Shown one piece after another: positions 15,004 to 22,297 of a stretch of DNA of 23,612 nucleotides; positions within the stretch are counted from its first letter, which is position 1, and each line of letters begins with the position of its first letter. The DNA comes from Candidatus Thorarchaeota archaeon SMTZ1-83 (GTDB taxonomy: Archaea > Asgardarchaeota > Thorarchaeia > Thorarchaeales > Thorarchaeaceae): positions 1-23,612 of the forward strand of contig LRSK01000039.1 in NCBI GenBank assembly GCA_001563325.1, in the 5' to 3' direction. Both the position numbers and the translations under genes were made by a program. The notes below the pieces were generated by a model. It saw only the letters and a program-made list of their open reading frames with translations. It was not told the origin of the DNA and made no database searches.

Positions 15004-15753
15004 CTACTCTCGCCTCCTGCCTCTACCTCTTTCATCGCGGCCTCTGTCGCCGCGATCTTCACCATAACGTCTGGATCCAGACCTCCTATCACGCCGGTCA
15101 AAAGACCGATGTCCTCCGTCTCGCCGCCTGTCATCGTACGTTCTTCTACGAGGTGCAAGGTCCTTTCTTGGCTCAATGCCAAACATCACACCGTAGTCCC
15201 TTGCTACTTCACGTGTTTCTCGATTCTCACAACGAAGACAGAACATGTTGTTGTTGCTGGTAAGCGTCAGATCGTTGCCGCATTTCATGCAACTGGCACG
15301 TAAGACTCCCAGCTCAGGACCGACAAGACTGATGTCGACAGGTATCTCATGCGAGTTCAGAGCCACACCTCGTATGATGTCGTCCTGACGTACTACATTG
15401 GACATCGACCTGACAAATCGGCGAGTAACATTGCTGATGTGGATTTCTCCAGCAAGAGGGCTGTATACGTCTTTGCCATTCCGCTTCACAACGCTGACTT
15501 CGGCACGCTGTTCGTACGCATTCACCACCGAACCTATCAGGATGTCACCCTTTACGGGAAGTGCTAGCTTCATAGTGCCATCAGCCGCGAGTACTCTTAT
15601 ACTCCGTGCCTTCAAGTCAATTGAAACTCCCCCCGATGTAGCTGCATACACAACTCCATCTTTCTCATAGGTGCCGTAGTCTGGTGAGAGCTCCTCTATG
15701 ACACAGAGCTGGTCTCCGGGTATGACAACGTCACCAGTCTTAACATCAGCCAT
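15004..15753 (-). CDS. csl4: Exosome RNA-binding subunit Csl4 with Arg/Asp/Gly-rich tail
   Basis: The 249-residue cap subunit of the archaeal RNA exosome has an N-terminal domain (1-60, VVIPGDQLCVIEE), an S1 domain (about 65-145, VKGDILIGSVVNAYEQRAEV) and a C-terminal zinc ribbon (C155, C158, C172, C175). With Rrp4 it recruits RNA to the Rrp41/Rrp42 core. Usual archaeal Csl4 ends shortly after the zinc ribbon at about 180-200 residues. Here residues 201-249 form an extra low-complexity tail dominated by Arg, Asp and Gly, probably disordered and RNA-binding. The ATG at 15753 is chosen because it is one base after the upstream stop and yields a standard N-terminus; longer in-frame starts overlap the methyltransferase gene. 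Confidence 0.94.
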   Translation of the reverse strand: MADVKTGDVVIPGDQLCVIEELSPDYGTYEKDGVVYAATSGGVSIDLKARSIRVLAADGTMKLALPVKGDILIGSVVNAYEQRAEVSVVKRNGKDVYSPLAGEIHISNVTRRFVRSMSNVVRQDDIIRGVALNSHEIPVDISLVGPELGVLRASCMKCGNDLTLTSNNNMFCLRCENRETREVARDYGVMFGIEPRKDLAPRRRTYDDRRRDGGHRSFDRRDRRSGSRRYGEDRGDRGRDERGRGRRRE

Positions 15754-15754
15754 T

Positions 15755-16384
15755 TTATTCACGCTCTTCATTACGTATGCGGTAAAGGTCCACTCCAATC
15801 AGATGTCTGGGCTTCTTATGAAATTCATAGATTCTATCTATGGGAAACTCGAAAGTTTCGACCTGTGCCACTTCTCCTCCAAGGTCTTCGATTGCATTTC
15901 TGAGGAAGGCTCTGTTCTTATCGCCTGCAAGATGCATGCTATACGTAGTCCTTGCGATCTCCACTGCCTTCCGTAGGAACCTCAGGTCCGCACCTCTCTT
16001 CTTGACACCGAAAGGGGGGTTGGTCACCACAGTATCAAAGGGTCCTCTCACTTCAAACGAGGAAACATCCCCCAGGACCCAGTCTGTCGTGTCTTCAGTC
16101 CCGAGTGCGATTGAATTTCGTTGAGAGACCTTTAAGGCTTTGGATTGCATATCAATCCCAATAACACGTTTTGCGCCTAGCAGAGCCGCTCCAATGGCAA
16201 AAATGCCATTGCCACAGCCGAGATCGCAGACTGTCTTGTCCGCAATGTCATTGTGTTCCATCTGTGCGGCATAGAGAACCGAAGCAGCTATGTCTGGAGG
16301 CGTGGGGTACTGTTCCAAGGATATATCACGCTCGTCCATGCGTTCTATCGATTGTAGTGCGATCTCCAAGTCTCTCAGACGCAA
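15755..16384 (-). CDS. METTL5-like rRNA adenine-N6 methyltransferase
   Basis: The 209-residue class I SAM-dependent methyltransferase resembles METTL5. It has LEQYPTPPDIAA (about 23-34), the SAM-binding DLGCGNG (54-60), the acidic GIDMQ, and catalytic TNPPFG (121-126), which is typical of adenine N6 methylation. Near the end, EFHKKP matches the METTL5 FHKK element. METTL5 methylates an adenosine in helix 44 of small-subunit rRNA. The first usable codon is TTG at 16384, since the residues from there align with the METTL5 N-terminus; an internal ATG at 16339 would remove that helix. It starts the csl4-rpoL cluster and is divergent from orc1/cdc6. Confidence 0.9.
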   Translation of the reverse strand: MRLRDLEIALQSIERMDERDISLEQYPTPPDIAASVLYAAQMEHNDIADKTVCDLGCGNGIFAIGAALLGAKRVIGIDMQSKALKVSQRNSIALGTEDTTDWVLGDVSSFEVRGPFDTVVTNPPFGVKKRGADLRFLRKAVEIARTTYSMHLAGDKNRAFLRNAIEDLGGEVAQVETFEFPIDRIYEFHKKPRHLIGVDLYRIRNEERE

Positions 16385-16574
16385 ACCTTCAGCACTCTCA
16401 GTACAAGATACGCTCTCAGCCCTGATTGTATTCCTAGATGAATGCTACGGACTCATGTTACAAGCGAGCTCAAGTAATACGTAGCTTTAACACTAGGATT
16501 AGCTCCATAAGCTCCATAGGTTCCAATGGAAATCCAGTGGAACTTGCCTTTCTTTCGGATGGAGACTGCAGGCA
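16385..16574. other. Candidate replication origin region next to orc1/cdc6
   Basis: This 190-base intergenic space lies between the methyltransferase gene and orc1/cdc6. It contains tandem AGCTCCATA units (16501-16509 and 16510-16518) and two overlapping dyads, TTCCAATGGAA (16521-16531) and TCCAGTGGAA (16533-16542). The dyads resemble archaeal origin recognition boxes (core close to TCCAnTGGAAA). The TCCA cores recur at 9, 9 and 11 base steps. A TTTAA box at 16486-16490 upstream of the repeats could be the orc1/cdc6 promoter. Origins are commonly beside orc1/cdc6 in archaea. Function is inferred. Confidence 0.6.
16501..16544 (+). repeat. ORB-like repeat cluster
   Basis: Four TCCA-containing cores begin with CTCCA at 16503 and 16512, TTCCA at 16521 and ATCCA at 16532. 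The last two are followed by nTGGAA, giving mini-ORB-like palindromes. The tandem 9-base AGCTCCATA repeat is perfect. These are probably Orc1/Cdc6 binding sites, and they would overlap the initiator's own 5' leader. Confidence 0.6.
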
Positions 16575-17819
16575 ATGGAGAAGCCACTTGACAAACTCTT
16601 CGATAAGTTTCTTCAGGGTCAGGCCATCTTCAGGGACAGAAACGCGCTTCGGCCAACATATGTCCCTGATGACCTGCCCTACCGTGATGGGCAAATGAAT
16701 CGGATTGGAGCTATTCTAGGCCCCGCACTCCGTGGCGCACCGCCATCAAACATCTTGTGCTACGGAAAGACTGGAACCGGTAAGACGGTAGTCGCACGAT
16801 ACGTCTTGGATTTGCTTGTCAAGAAGGCGAAACAAAGCAGAGTGAGTCATCCATTGACAGCCTATGTCAACTGTCGTATCGTGGGTACTAACTACAGAGT
16901 GTTACGCCAATTGTGTGAAGATATCGATGCCAAAATGCCGGATGGATCCGAAGTGCCCTTCACAGGCTTGCCCACTGACGAGATTAGGTCCATCTTCAAG
17001 AGAAAGCTTGACTCAGATTCCAACATAATGGTTGTCGTCCTGGACGAAGTGGATTCTCTTGTAAGGCGGGATGTCAGCCAAGGCAACGACATCCTCTATG
17101 GTCTGACTCGGATGAATGGAGAATTGGACAATAGCCGAATCTCAATAATCGGAATAAGCAATGATTTGAAGTTCAAGGAGATGCTGGACCCGAGAGTCCT
17201 ATCGACTCTGGGGGAAGAGGAGGTCATCTTTGCTCCATATAATGCAGTTGAGCTGAAGGGAATTCTGCAGCAGAGAGTGAACATCGCCTTCAACAAGAGT
17301 GCCATAGGTGAAGAGGGGGTCATCAATCTGGTTGGAGCCCTTGCCGCTCAGGAACATGGTGATGCGAGAAGAGCGCTTGATTTGCTGAGAACTGCTGGCG
17401 AGCTTGCTGAACGTAATGGCGATGATAAGGTAACCCAAGAACACGTTCGCGAGGCCCAGAAGATCATCGAGCGAGATACAATCACAGAGGCTGTGAAGAC
17501 ACTGCCACTCCAGTCCAAGGCGGTACTCTTCTCGGTCTATGCTTTGACTAGCAAGGGTCAACGAGATATCTACACTGGCGAGTGCTACAATGTGTACTCT
17601 GTGATTGCAGAATCATTGGCTCTAGACACGCTAACTCAGAGACGTATTTCGGACCTAATAGCAGAACTCGATATGCTTGGGTTGATCAACACAACCGTCA
17701 TCTCAAAGGGACGATATGGACGGACTAAGAAGATACGACTGGCTGTGAGTAAACAGCAGATAGGTGCGATTCTTGACGAGGACGTTCGACTAAGTAAGAT
17801 TGCCGAAGAAGTGCTGTAG
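16575..17819 (+). CDS. cdc6: Orc1/Cdc6 replication initiator ATPase
   Basis: The 414-residue AAA+ initiator has Walker A GKTGTGKT (64-71), Walker B VVVLDEVD (153-160), sensor 1 GISND (about 193-197) and sensor 2 GDARRALD (262-269). An initiator-specific region is present, and a C-terminal winged helix (about 300-400) binds origin DNA. All ATPase motifs are intact. It loads MCM at origins by recognising ORB repeats; such repeats lie directly upstream. The N-terminus RDRNALRPTYVPDDLPYR is typical of the family. The start is the ATG at 16575. It is convergent with the DP1 gene, with only 12 bases between their ends. Confidence 0.96.
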   Translation: MEKPLDKLFDKFLQGQAIFRDRNALRPTYVPDDLPYRDGQMNRIGAILGPALRGAPPSNILCYGKTGTGKTVVARYVLDLLVKKAKQSRVSHPLTAYVNCRIVGTNYRVLRQLCEDIDAKMPDGSEVPFTGLPTDEIRSIFKRKLDSDSNIMVVVLDEVDSLVRRDVSQGNDILYGLTRMNGELDNSRISIIGISNDLKFKEMLDPRVLSTLGEEEVIFAPYNAVELKGILQQRVNIAFNKSAIGEEGVINLVGALAAQEHGDARRALDLLRTAGELAERNGDDKVTQEHVREAQKIIERDTITEAVKTLPLQSKAVLFSVYALTSKGQRDIYTGECYNVYSVIAESLALDTLTQRRISDLIAELDMLGLINTTVISKGRYGRTKKIRLAVSKQQIGAILDEDVRLSKIAEEVL

Positions 17820-17831
17820 ATTGATTCGTAC

Positions 17832-19499
17832 CTAGGAGGGGGTTGACGAGTCATAGAAGACTCTGGCCTCAAGTTTCCTAGTCATGAGGTTCGTGAGAGT
17901 CACGATTCCTGGTGTTGGCTTGATGCCTTGTTTGCGCATGAATTCTGTCTGTCCTTGGAAAGTCCCTGAGTTAATGATCTGAACGCTGCGGTAGGCATCC
18001 GTTTCGTTGTGATGGGCATGGCCGAAGTGAATCAGGTCTGGAGGAGTATCAATCACCATCCAGTCCCTATGCAGTGGAGCAAGCTCTGTCTTGCCACCAT
18101 AGATTGGAGCAAGATGGCGCTTCCGAAGGAGGGCTGCCATCGACACGGTTGGTTTCTCATAGGATGCACCGGGGATGCTCGTCACAAGATCATCAAGGGA
18201 GTCACCATGCGTCATTATGATGTTGACACCCTCAATGACTAGATGACAGGGGTCGCCGAACATCATCAGGCGGTCGCCCAGATTGTAGAGAGAGCCGGCG
18301 AACTCCTTAGCAATGGGAGGACGTGGAAGGGCCTGCCTACCAGCATCGTGATTACCAGGAATGCAGAGAATCTTCACCTCTTCTGGGATTCTCCTTAGCT
18401 TCTCTGCAAGCAAAGCATATTGAGCATGAATGTCCGGTATCGCCAGATCACTCCTTTGTTCGGGGTAGACTCCAATCCCGTCCACAAGGTCCCCTGCAAT
18501 CAGAAGGTACCTGATTTGTCTGATCATCTCTTTCTCGGAACTGTCAACGTCCCTCCCCCTAAGCCAATCGATGAAGAGGTCAAATGCGTCTTCCAGGAAC
18601 TCATTACTTCCACAATGAATGTCAGAGATGAATGCTGCGTAGACATCTCGTTGAGCCCTTCCGACCTCACGACTCATTGGAATATCTGGGAGAATTATGT
18701 CATCAGCTATCATTCGCCCACGTTCATCTAGGTAGCCTGATATGCACACGACTTCATCTAGCATGATTGAACTGGCCTTCTCCGACAGCTGTCGACCCTT
18801 CTCCCCCTCCTGACCAGTAGGAACTACTGCTACTATCTCGATGCTGTGTTCTTCTTCCTCATCACGCCTATTCGGCCTTTTCTCCCACGCCTCTATGTTT
18901 ACGACTATGTTCTGCGCCTTTGATACACTCTTCTCCTTCACAATCCCGATAACCTTCACGCTTGAACGCCTAGGAGTCGGCTGTGCTTCACTGGTCCTTA
19001 CTAGACGGCCCGCTGCCGCTCTTTGCTTCATCTCGATAGCAACGGGAGACAGAGCATCATGTGTGTCCACCCGGCTTGCATACATTCTCTTGATACGATG
19101 GTACCTATCTCTGAATAGAGCCAAGAAATCATCAACAGTCCCCTTGGAGCCTACTCTGTCGTACGTGGGATTCTTCAGGACACTGATTAGTGGACCAACG
19201 TCTACCTGAGGGAATCCGGATTCGTGCTCTTTTTCGATTATTTCAGACAACGACTCGATTTGGACCACTGTAGGCGTTGGGTCTTTCTTCTCAATCTCTC
19301 CAGTGATCCATTCCGTAAGGTATTGACGGGATAGGACTGCTGGGTGAGTCAAAACGTTACGCTGACCGACCAAGGAATCTACAACGGACATAGGTGCCTC
19401 TAAACCCAGAAGGAAATCAAGCGCGTCGGGAGATATCTGAATGCCTGATTTTACCAGCTTCTTCAACAATGCTCGACGGTCAGCTTGTGTCAATGGCAA
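17832..19499 (-). CDS. polB: DNA polymerase D (PolII) small subunit DP1
   Basis: The 555-residue exonuclease subunit of the archaeal D-family polymerase has an N-terminal helical region (1-65), a long linker, an OB-fold (about 180-275) and a calcineurin-like phosphoesterase domain. The catalytic metal motifs are all present: SDIHCGS (292-298), GDLVDG (336-341), GNHD (382-385), THGDSLDD (430-437) and HFGHAHHN (491-498). Proofreading 3'-5' exonuclease should therefore be active. The large subunit DP2 is not in the window. The start is TTG at 19499, the only plausible codon before an in-frame stop. A TTTAAATCATAAA box about 25-30 bases upstream suggests a leaderless mRNA. Confidence 0.95.
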   Translation of the reverse strand: MPLTQADRRALLKKLVKSGIQISPDALDFLLGLEAPMSVVDSLVGQRNVLTHPAVLSRQYLTEWITGEIEKKDPTPTVVQIESLSEIIEKEHESGFPQVDVGPLISVLKNPTYDRVGSKGTVDDFLALFRDRYHRIKRMYASRVDTHDALSPVAIEMKQRAAAGRLVRTSEAQPTPRRSSVKVIGIVKEKSVSKAQNIVVNIEAWEKRPNRRDEEEEHSIEIVAVVPTGQEGEKGRQLSEKASSIMLDEVVCISGYLDERGRMIADDIILPDIPMSREVGRAQRDVYAAFISDIHCGSNEFLEDAFDLFIDWLRGRDVDSSEKEMIRQIRYLLIAGDLVDGIGVYPEQRSDLAIPDIHAQYALLAEKLRRIPEEVKILCIPGNHDAGRQALPRPPIAKEFAGSLYNLGDRLMMFGDPCHLVIEGVNIIMTHGDSLDDLVTSIPGASYEKPTVSMAALLRKRHLAPIYGGKTELAPLHRDWMVIDTPPDLIHFGHAHHNETDAYRSVQIINSGTFQGQTEFMRKQGIKPTPGIVTLTNLMTRKLEARVFYDSSTPS

Positions 19500-19517
19500 C
19501 CGCTGCCGCTGTCGCAG

Positions 19518-19533
19518 CTTTATGATTTAAACA
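19518..19533 (-). promoter_or_regulatory. TATA box of the DP1 gene (leaderless)
   Basis: On the minus strand GTTTAAATCATAAAGC lies about 20-33 bases before the TTG start. That is the distance expected between a TATA box and the transcription start, so the mRNA probably begins at or near the start codon. No ribosome binding site is visible, in agreement. Confidence 0.5.
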
Positions 19534-19668
19534 TCGCCCAAATTCATGATTTGAAGAACTGAACTAAACTTCCTAGTTTCGTCGGATTTGAGATAGAAGT
19601 AGATGCGGGAAGTGTAATAAGCGGGCATTTCAACGAGGATTTGGCGCCATCTAGCTTGGGTGGAGAGA

Positions 19669-20658
19669 ATGGTCACGTACAGGAAGCTGCAGCAGACTGG
19701 TGGAGATGAAGGTAGTTCGTTCTTGGTGATACTCCCCAAAGACTGGGTCCTGAGGCAGAAGCTTGGAAAAGGGGACACTGTTGTTGTTGCCGAACGTGAG
19801 GACGGGTGTTTGATCGTTGATCCGCGACTTCCGAAAGCAGGAGAACCGAGGACCACCACAGTTCAAATCGAGGCCAACCTTCGGTGGGAGATTACCAGCA
19901 AATACCTGTTGGGGTTTGATGAGATTCGAGTAGCGAGTGGGGAGCCAATAACGACCGACCAGAGGCTGGAGCTGAAGAAGATAATCAGTAGATTCGTCGC
20001 GCTTGAAATCACTGACGAGATAACTCATGATGATGGACACGAGATTGTGGTTAGGTGTTTGGTGGACCCATCGACGCTGCCAGTAAGGAAGGCAATGAAG
20101 AGAATGAACCTCATTGCCTCAAGAATGCTGAATGACGCTCTCACGGCGTACTTCGAGGGGGCAAAAGACCTTGCTGAGGACGTTATCCAACGCGATGAGG
20201 AGGTCGACAGGCTCTTCTTCCTGATTGTACGAGAGCTTCGATCTGCCATTCAGTATCCTCGGATGTCTGAGATAATGAGTATCGCACCTGTGGAAGCACT
20301 CGACCTTCGTCTCGCAGCACAGTATATTGAAAGGATAGCAGATCTGTCGGTGGATATTGCTGGACGCACTGACAAGGCACCTACTGTGAGTTTCATAAAG
20401 AGAATGGAGTCAATAGCAGACAAAGTGAAAGAAATGCTATCCAAATCCGTTGAGAATCTCTTCAAGTTCGACTCCGAGAAGGTTGTGTCGGTCATTACTG
20501 CAGAAAGGGAGCTAATTGACGATATAGGCAAGACCAGACAGTATGTTCTTTCCAAGTCTAATGGTGAACCTCACACAGAACTCTTCGTGATTGACAGTCT
20601 CTTGAGGATAGGAGAGGCGGCCAAGGATATCGTCGATTTGGCCCTGCCCCAAAGCTAG
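19669..20658 (+). CDS. AbrB-PhoU domain protein (phosphate uptake regulator type)
   Basis: The 329-residue protein has an N-terminal SpoVT/AbrB-like DNA-binding domain (about 3-50, YRKLQQTGGDEGSSFLVILP followed by KDWV). It continues into a PhoU-like helical region (about 115-325) with two three-helix bundles containing the E/D-rich helices seen in metal-binding PhoU. This fusion is common in archaea and is thought to regulate phosphate transport or metabolism. ATG at 19669 is preferred over the in-frame GTG at 19660, because GGTGGAG lies just upstream. No pst transport genes are adjacent. The next gene starts 11 bases downstream, so the two form an operon. Confidence 0.88.
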   Translation: MVTYRKLQQTGGDEGSSFLVILPKDWVLRQKLGKGDTVVVAEREDGCLIVDPRLPKAGEPRTTTVQIEANLRWEITSKYLLGFDEIRVASGEPITTDQRLELKKIISRFVALEITDEITHDDGHEIVVRCLVDPSTLPVRKAMKRMNLIASRMLNDALTAYFEGAKDLAEDVIQRDEEVDRLFFLIVRELRSAIQYPRMSEIMSIAPVEALDLRLAAQYIERIADLSVDIAGRTDKAPTVSFIKRMESIADKVKEMLSKSVENLFKFDSEKVVSVITAERELIDDIGKTRQYVLSKSNGEPHTELFVIDSLLRIGEAAKDIVDLALPQS

Positions 20659-20669
20659 GAGGTTATCTC

Positions 20670-22052
20670 TTGAGTCAGAGACTGTTTGGTACAAGTGGAA
20701 TCCGCGGAGCAATCGCGGACAAAGTGACAGTGGACTTGGCTCTTGGTCTGGGTCGAGCGCTTGGTACGCATCTGGAAGGTACCGGCAGTGTTGGTGTCGG
20801 AATCGATGCTAGGACTTCTAGAGAGATGTTGAAGAATGCCTTCGTATCTGGAGTACTATCCACTGGTGTGGATGTGAGAGACGTGGGGATAGCTCCGATG
20901 CCGGCCGTCGCGTATCATAGTTGTGTCCCAGGAATCTCCGTGTCTGTAATAATCACTGCCAGTCATAACCCGCCTACTGACAACGGTTTCAAGTTCTTCA
21001 AGTCGGGGCGGGAGTTCATCAGATCTGAAGAGGAGTTCTTGGAGAATTCATTGTACAACAAGAGCTACACTATCGCATCTTGGGAGAAGATTGGACAGGT
21101 TTCTAAGATAGACATCAGGGCAGACTACTTGTCCAGAGTAAAGAAGTATCTCTCAAGCAGGGGGGGACTGAGTAAGGGAACAAAGGTATTGCTGGACTTG
21201 GCAAATGGTGCAGCAACGGAGTATACGCCTGATCTTCTAATTGATCTCGGGTTCTCTGTAACAACAATGAACTCTCATCAGGATGGCCATTTTCCAGGCC
21301 GGCCACCTGAACCATCACCAAGAAACCTAGGAGATGCGATGAAGATGGCACGGGAGTCTGACTTTGCTGTGACCATGTGCCACGATGGTGATGGTGACAG
21401 ACTGGCTGTGATAGATGAAGACGGGGAGTTCATTGATCAGAACCGTGTGATTGCTGTGTTTGCTAGGGATGAGGTTGAGAGAAATGGCGGAGGGATAGTC
21501 CTCACCTCAGTTGATACCTCCAGTGTGATCGATGAGGTTGTCAATTCTGTAGGAGGGTCTGTTGTCCGAAGGCCACTTGGGTCTATGCAGGAGTTTCTAG
21601 TCACCGAGGAGGGGAAGGATGTGATACTAGCATCCGAACCTTGGAAACCAATATTCACAGAATTGGGTTGGTGGATGGATGGTATAGCAGGGGCGGGTCG
21701 ATTCGCACAAATGGTGGATGAGCTGGGTGATGGTAGCTGCATCAAACTGATGAAGACAATTCCCAAATATCCAATCCTGCGAGACTTCGTTCGGTGTCCG
21801 GACAAGATCAAACATGCATTTCTGCCAAGGGTGAAGGAGCTGCTTGTCCCTGAGATCAGCGGAGTGGAACAGGTTCTCGAGGTGGATGGGGTTCGGATAG
21901 ATTACAAGGATGGTTCCTATGTGCTGGTTAGAGTGTCAGGGACTGAACCGAAGGCAAGGGTGTACGTTGGAGCAAAGACACAGAAGACGTTGGACAAGCT
22001 TGTTACGACTGCGAAGAAGGTAATGGCGCAGGTGTTGGATGAACTGCAATGA
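20670..22052 (+). CDS. Phosphohexomutase (phosphoglucosamine/phosphomannomutase family)
   Basis: The 460-residue alpha-D-phosphohexomutase has the four expected signatures. These are the phosphoserine loop TASHNPP (Ser98), metal-binding DGDGDR (239-244), a sugar-binding loop at about 321-326 reading ASEPWK, and the phosphate-binding RVSGTEPKARV (421-431). The sugar loop departs from the usual GE-x-SG/NGG form, so specificity (glucosamine, mannose or glucose phosphate) cannot be set; GlmM is one option. The TTG at 20670 is the start because AGGAGG overlaps the stop of the upstream PhoU gene with a 7-base spacer. It is convergent with tRNA-Ser, eight bases away. Confidence 0.92.
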   Translation: MSQRLFGTSGIRGAIADKVTVDLALGLGRALGTHLEGTGSVGVGIDARTSREMLKNAFVSGVLSTGVDVRDVGIAPMPAVAYHSCVPGISVSVIITASHNPPTDNGFKFFKSGREFIRSEEEFLENSLYNKSYTIASWEKIGQVSKIDIRADYLSRVKKYLSSRGGLSKGTKVLLDLANGAATEYTPDLLIDLGFSVTTMNSHQDGHFPGRPPEPSPRNLGDAMKMARESDFAVTMCHDGDGDRLAVIDEDGEFIDQNRVIAVFARDEVERNGGGIVLTSVDTSSVIDEVVNSVGGSVVRRPLGSMQEFLVTEEGKDVILASEPWKPIFTELGWWMDGIAGAGRFAQMVDELGDGSCIKLMKTIPKYPILRDFVRCPDKIKHAFLPRVKELLVPEISGVEQVLEVDGVRIDYKDGSYVLVRVSGTEPKARVYVGAKTQKTLDKLVTTAKKVMAQVLDELQ

Positions 22053-22076
22053 ATCGGGGTGGCGCCGGGGATGGGA

Positions 22077-22106
22077 CATTCGAGCCCAACCAGAGAGTTA
22101 GGGCTT
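22077..22106 (-). other. tRNA-Ser intron 2 (T-loop, position 59/60)
   Basis: This 30-base intron has a strict bulge-helix-bulge: outer helix ATGGG/CCCAT, central helix TTCG/CGAA, 3-base bulges AG|A and TG|T, and inner helix AGCCC/GGGCT. Cutting inside the bulges leaves a normal 7-base T loop TTCGAGT. Confidence 0.88.
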
Positions 22107-22138
22107 CTCGAACCCATGAGCCTCAAAGGGCAACGGTT

Positions 22139-22156
22139 CTCTCGCCGGACAACAGA
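22139..22156 (-). other. tRNA-Ser intron 1 (anticodon loop, position 37/38)
   Basis: This 18-base intron is at the canonical site. Central helix CTCG/CGAG, bulges AA|T and AG|A, outer helix ACGGT/ACCGT and inner CTG/CGG with a 5-base loop give a textbook bulge-helix-bulge. Removal leaves the anticodon loop CTCGAAA. Confidence 0.9.
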
Positions 22157-22216
22157 TTCGAGACCGTCTCCGTAGCCGCTTGGATACCCCGGCATCAATG
22201 GATTCTTGGCTGACTC

Positions 22217-22231
22217 CGATATAATATTAAT
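22217..22231 (-). promoter_or_regulatory. TATA box of tRNA-Ser
   Basis: On the minus strand ATTAATATTATATCG is centred about 30 bases before the tRNA 5' end, the standard archaeal distance. The same ATTATATC element precedes tRNA-Leu. Confidence 0.65.
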
Positions 22232-22297
22232 GCAACACTCAATCATGCGCTTTGTCTGATTCAATTGTCGTAGAGATATAATGTTAATTGTCTGCAG

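Larger units (their letters stand above)
22060..22193 (-). tRNA. tRNA-Ser(CGA) with two introns, CCA encoded
   Basis: The acceptor stem GCCGGGG/CCCCGGC pairs perfectly, with discriminator G and encoded CCA (22060-22062). The D stem is TCC/GGA and the anticodon stem ACGGT/ACCGT, with a mature loop CTCGAAA giving anticodon CGA. The variable arm is 15 bases (GCC/GGC stem) as in type II tRNAs. The T stem is ATGGG/CCCAT. The gene is 134 bases; removing an 18-base intron at 37/38 and a 30-base intron at 59/60 leaves 86 bases, right for tRNA-Ser. Both introns fold as bulge-helix-bulge. G73 fits serine identity. Confidence 0.93.

Noticed and set aside
15003..15182. 60-residue N-terminal extension of RpoL
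   Set aside because: It is the csl4 Arg/Asp/Gly tail read in another frame; RpoL homologues start at the ATG at 15002, and that start has GGAGG upstream.
17199..17561. Minus-strand open frame of 120 codons inside orc1/cdc6
   Set aside because: Antisense shadow of the AAA+ domain; no motif and no ribosome binding site.
21437..21811. Minus-strand Ser/Pro/Thr-rich frame inside the phosphohexomutase
   Set aside because: Composition typical of a wrong-frame translation; the plus-strand gene has all catalytic motifs.
22060..22193. Reading the tRNA-Ser T arm without an intron (TTGGG/GTCCC hairpin near the 3' end)
   Set aside because: That pairing does not abut the acceptor stem. The intron model restores a 5-base stem ATGGG/CCCAT and 7-base loop directly next to it.
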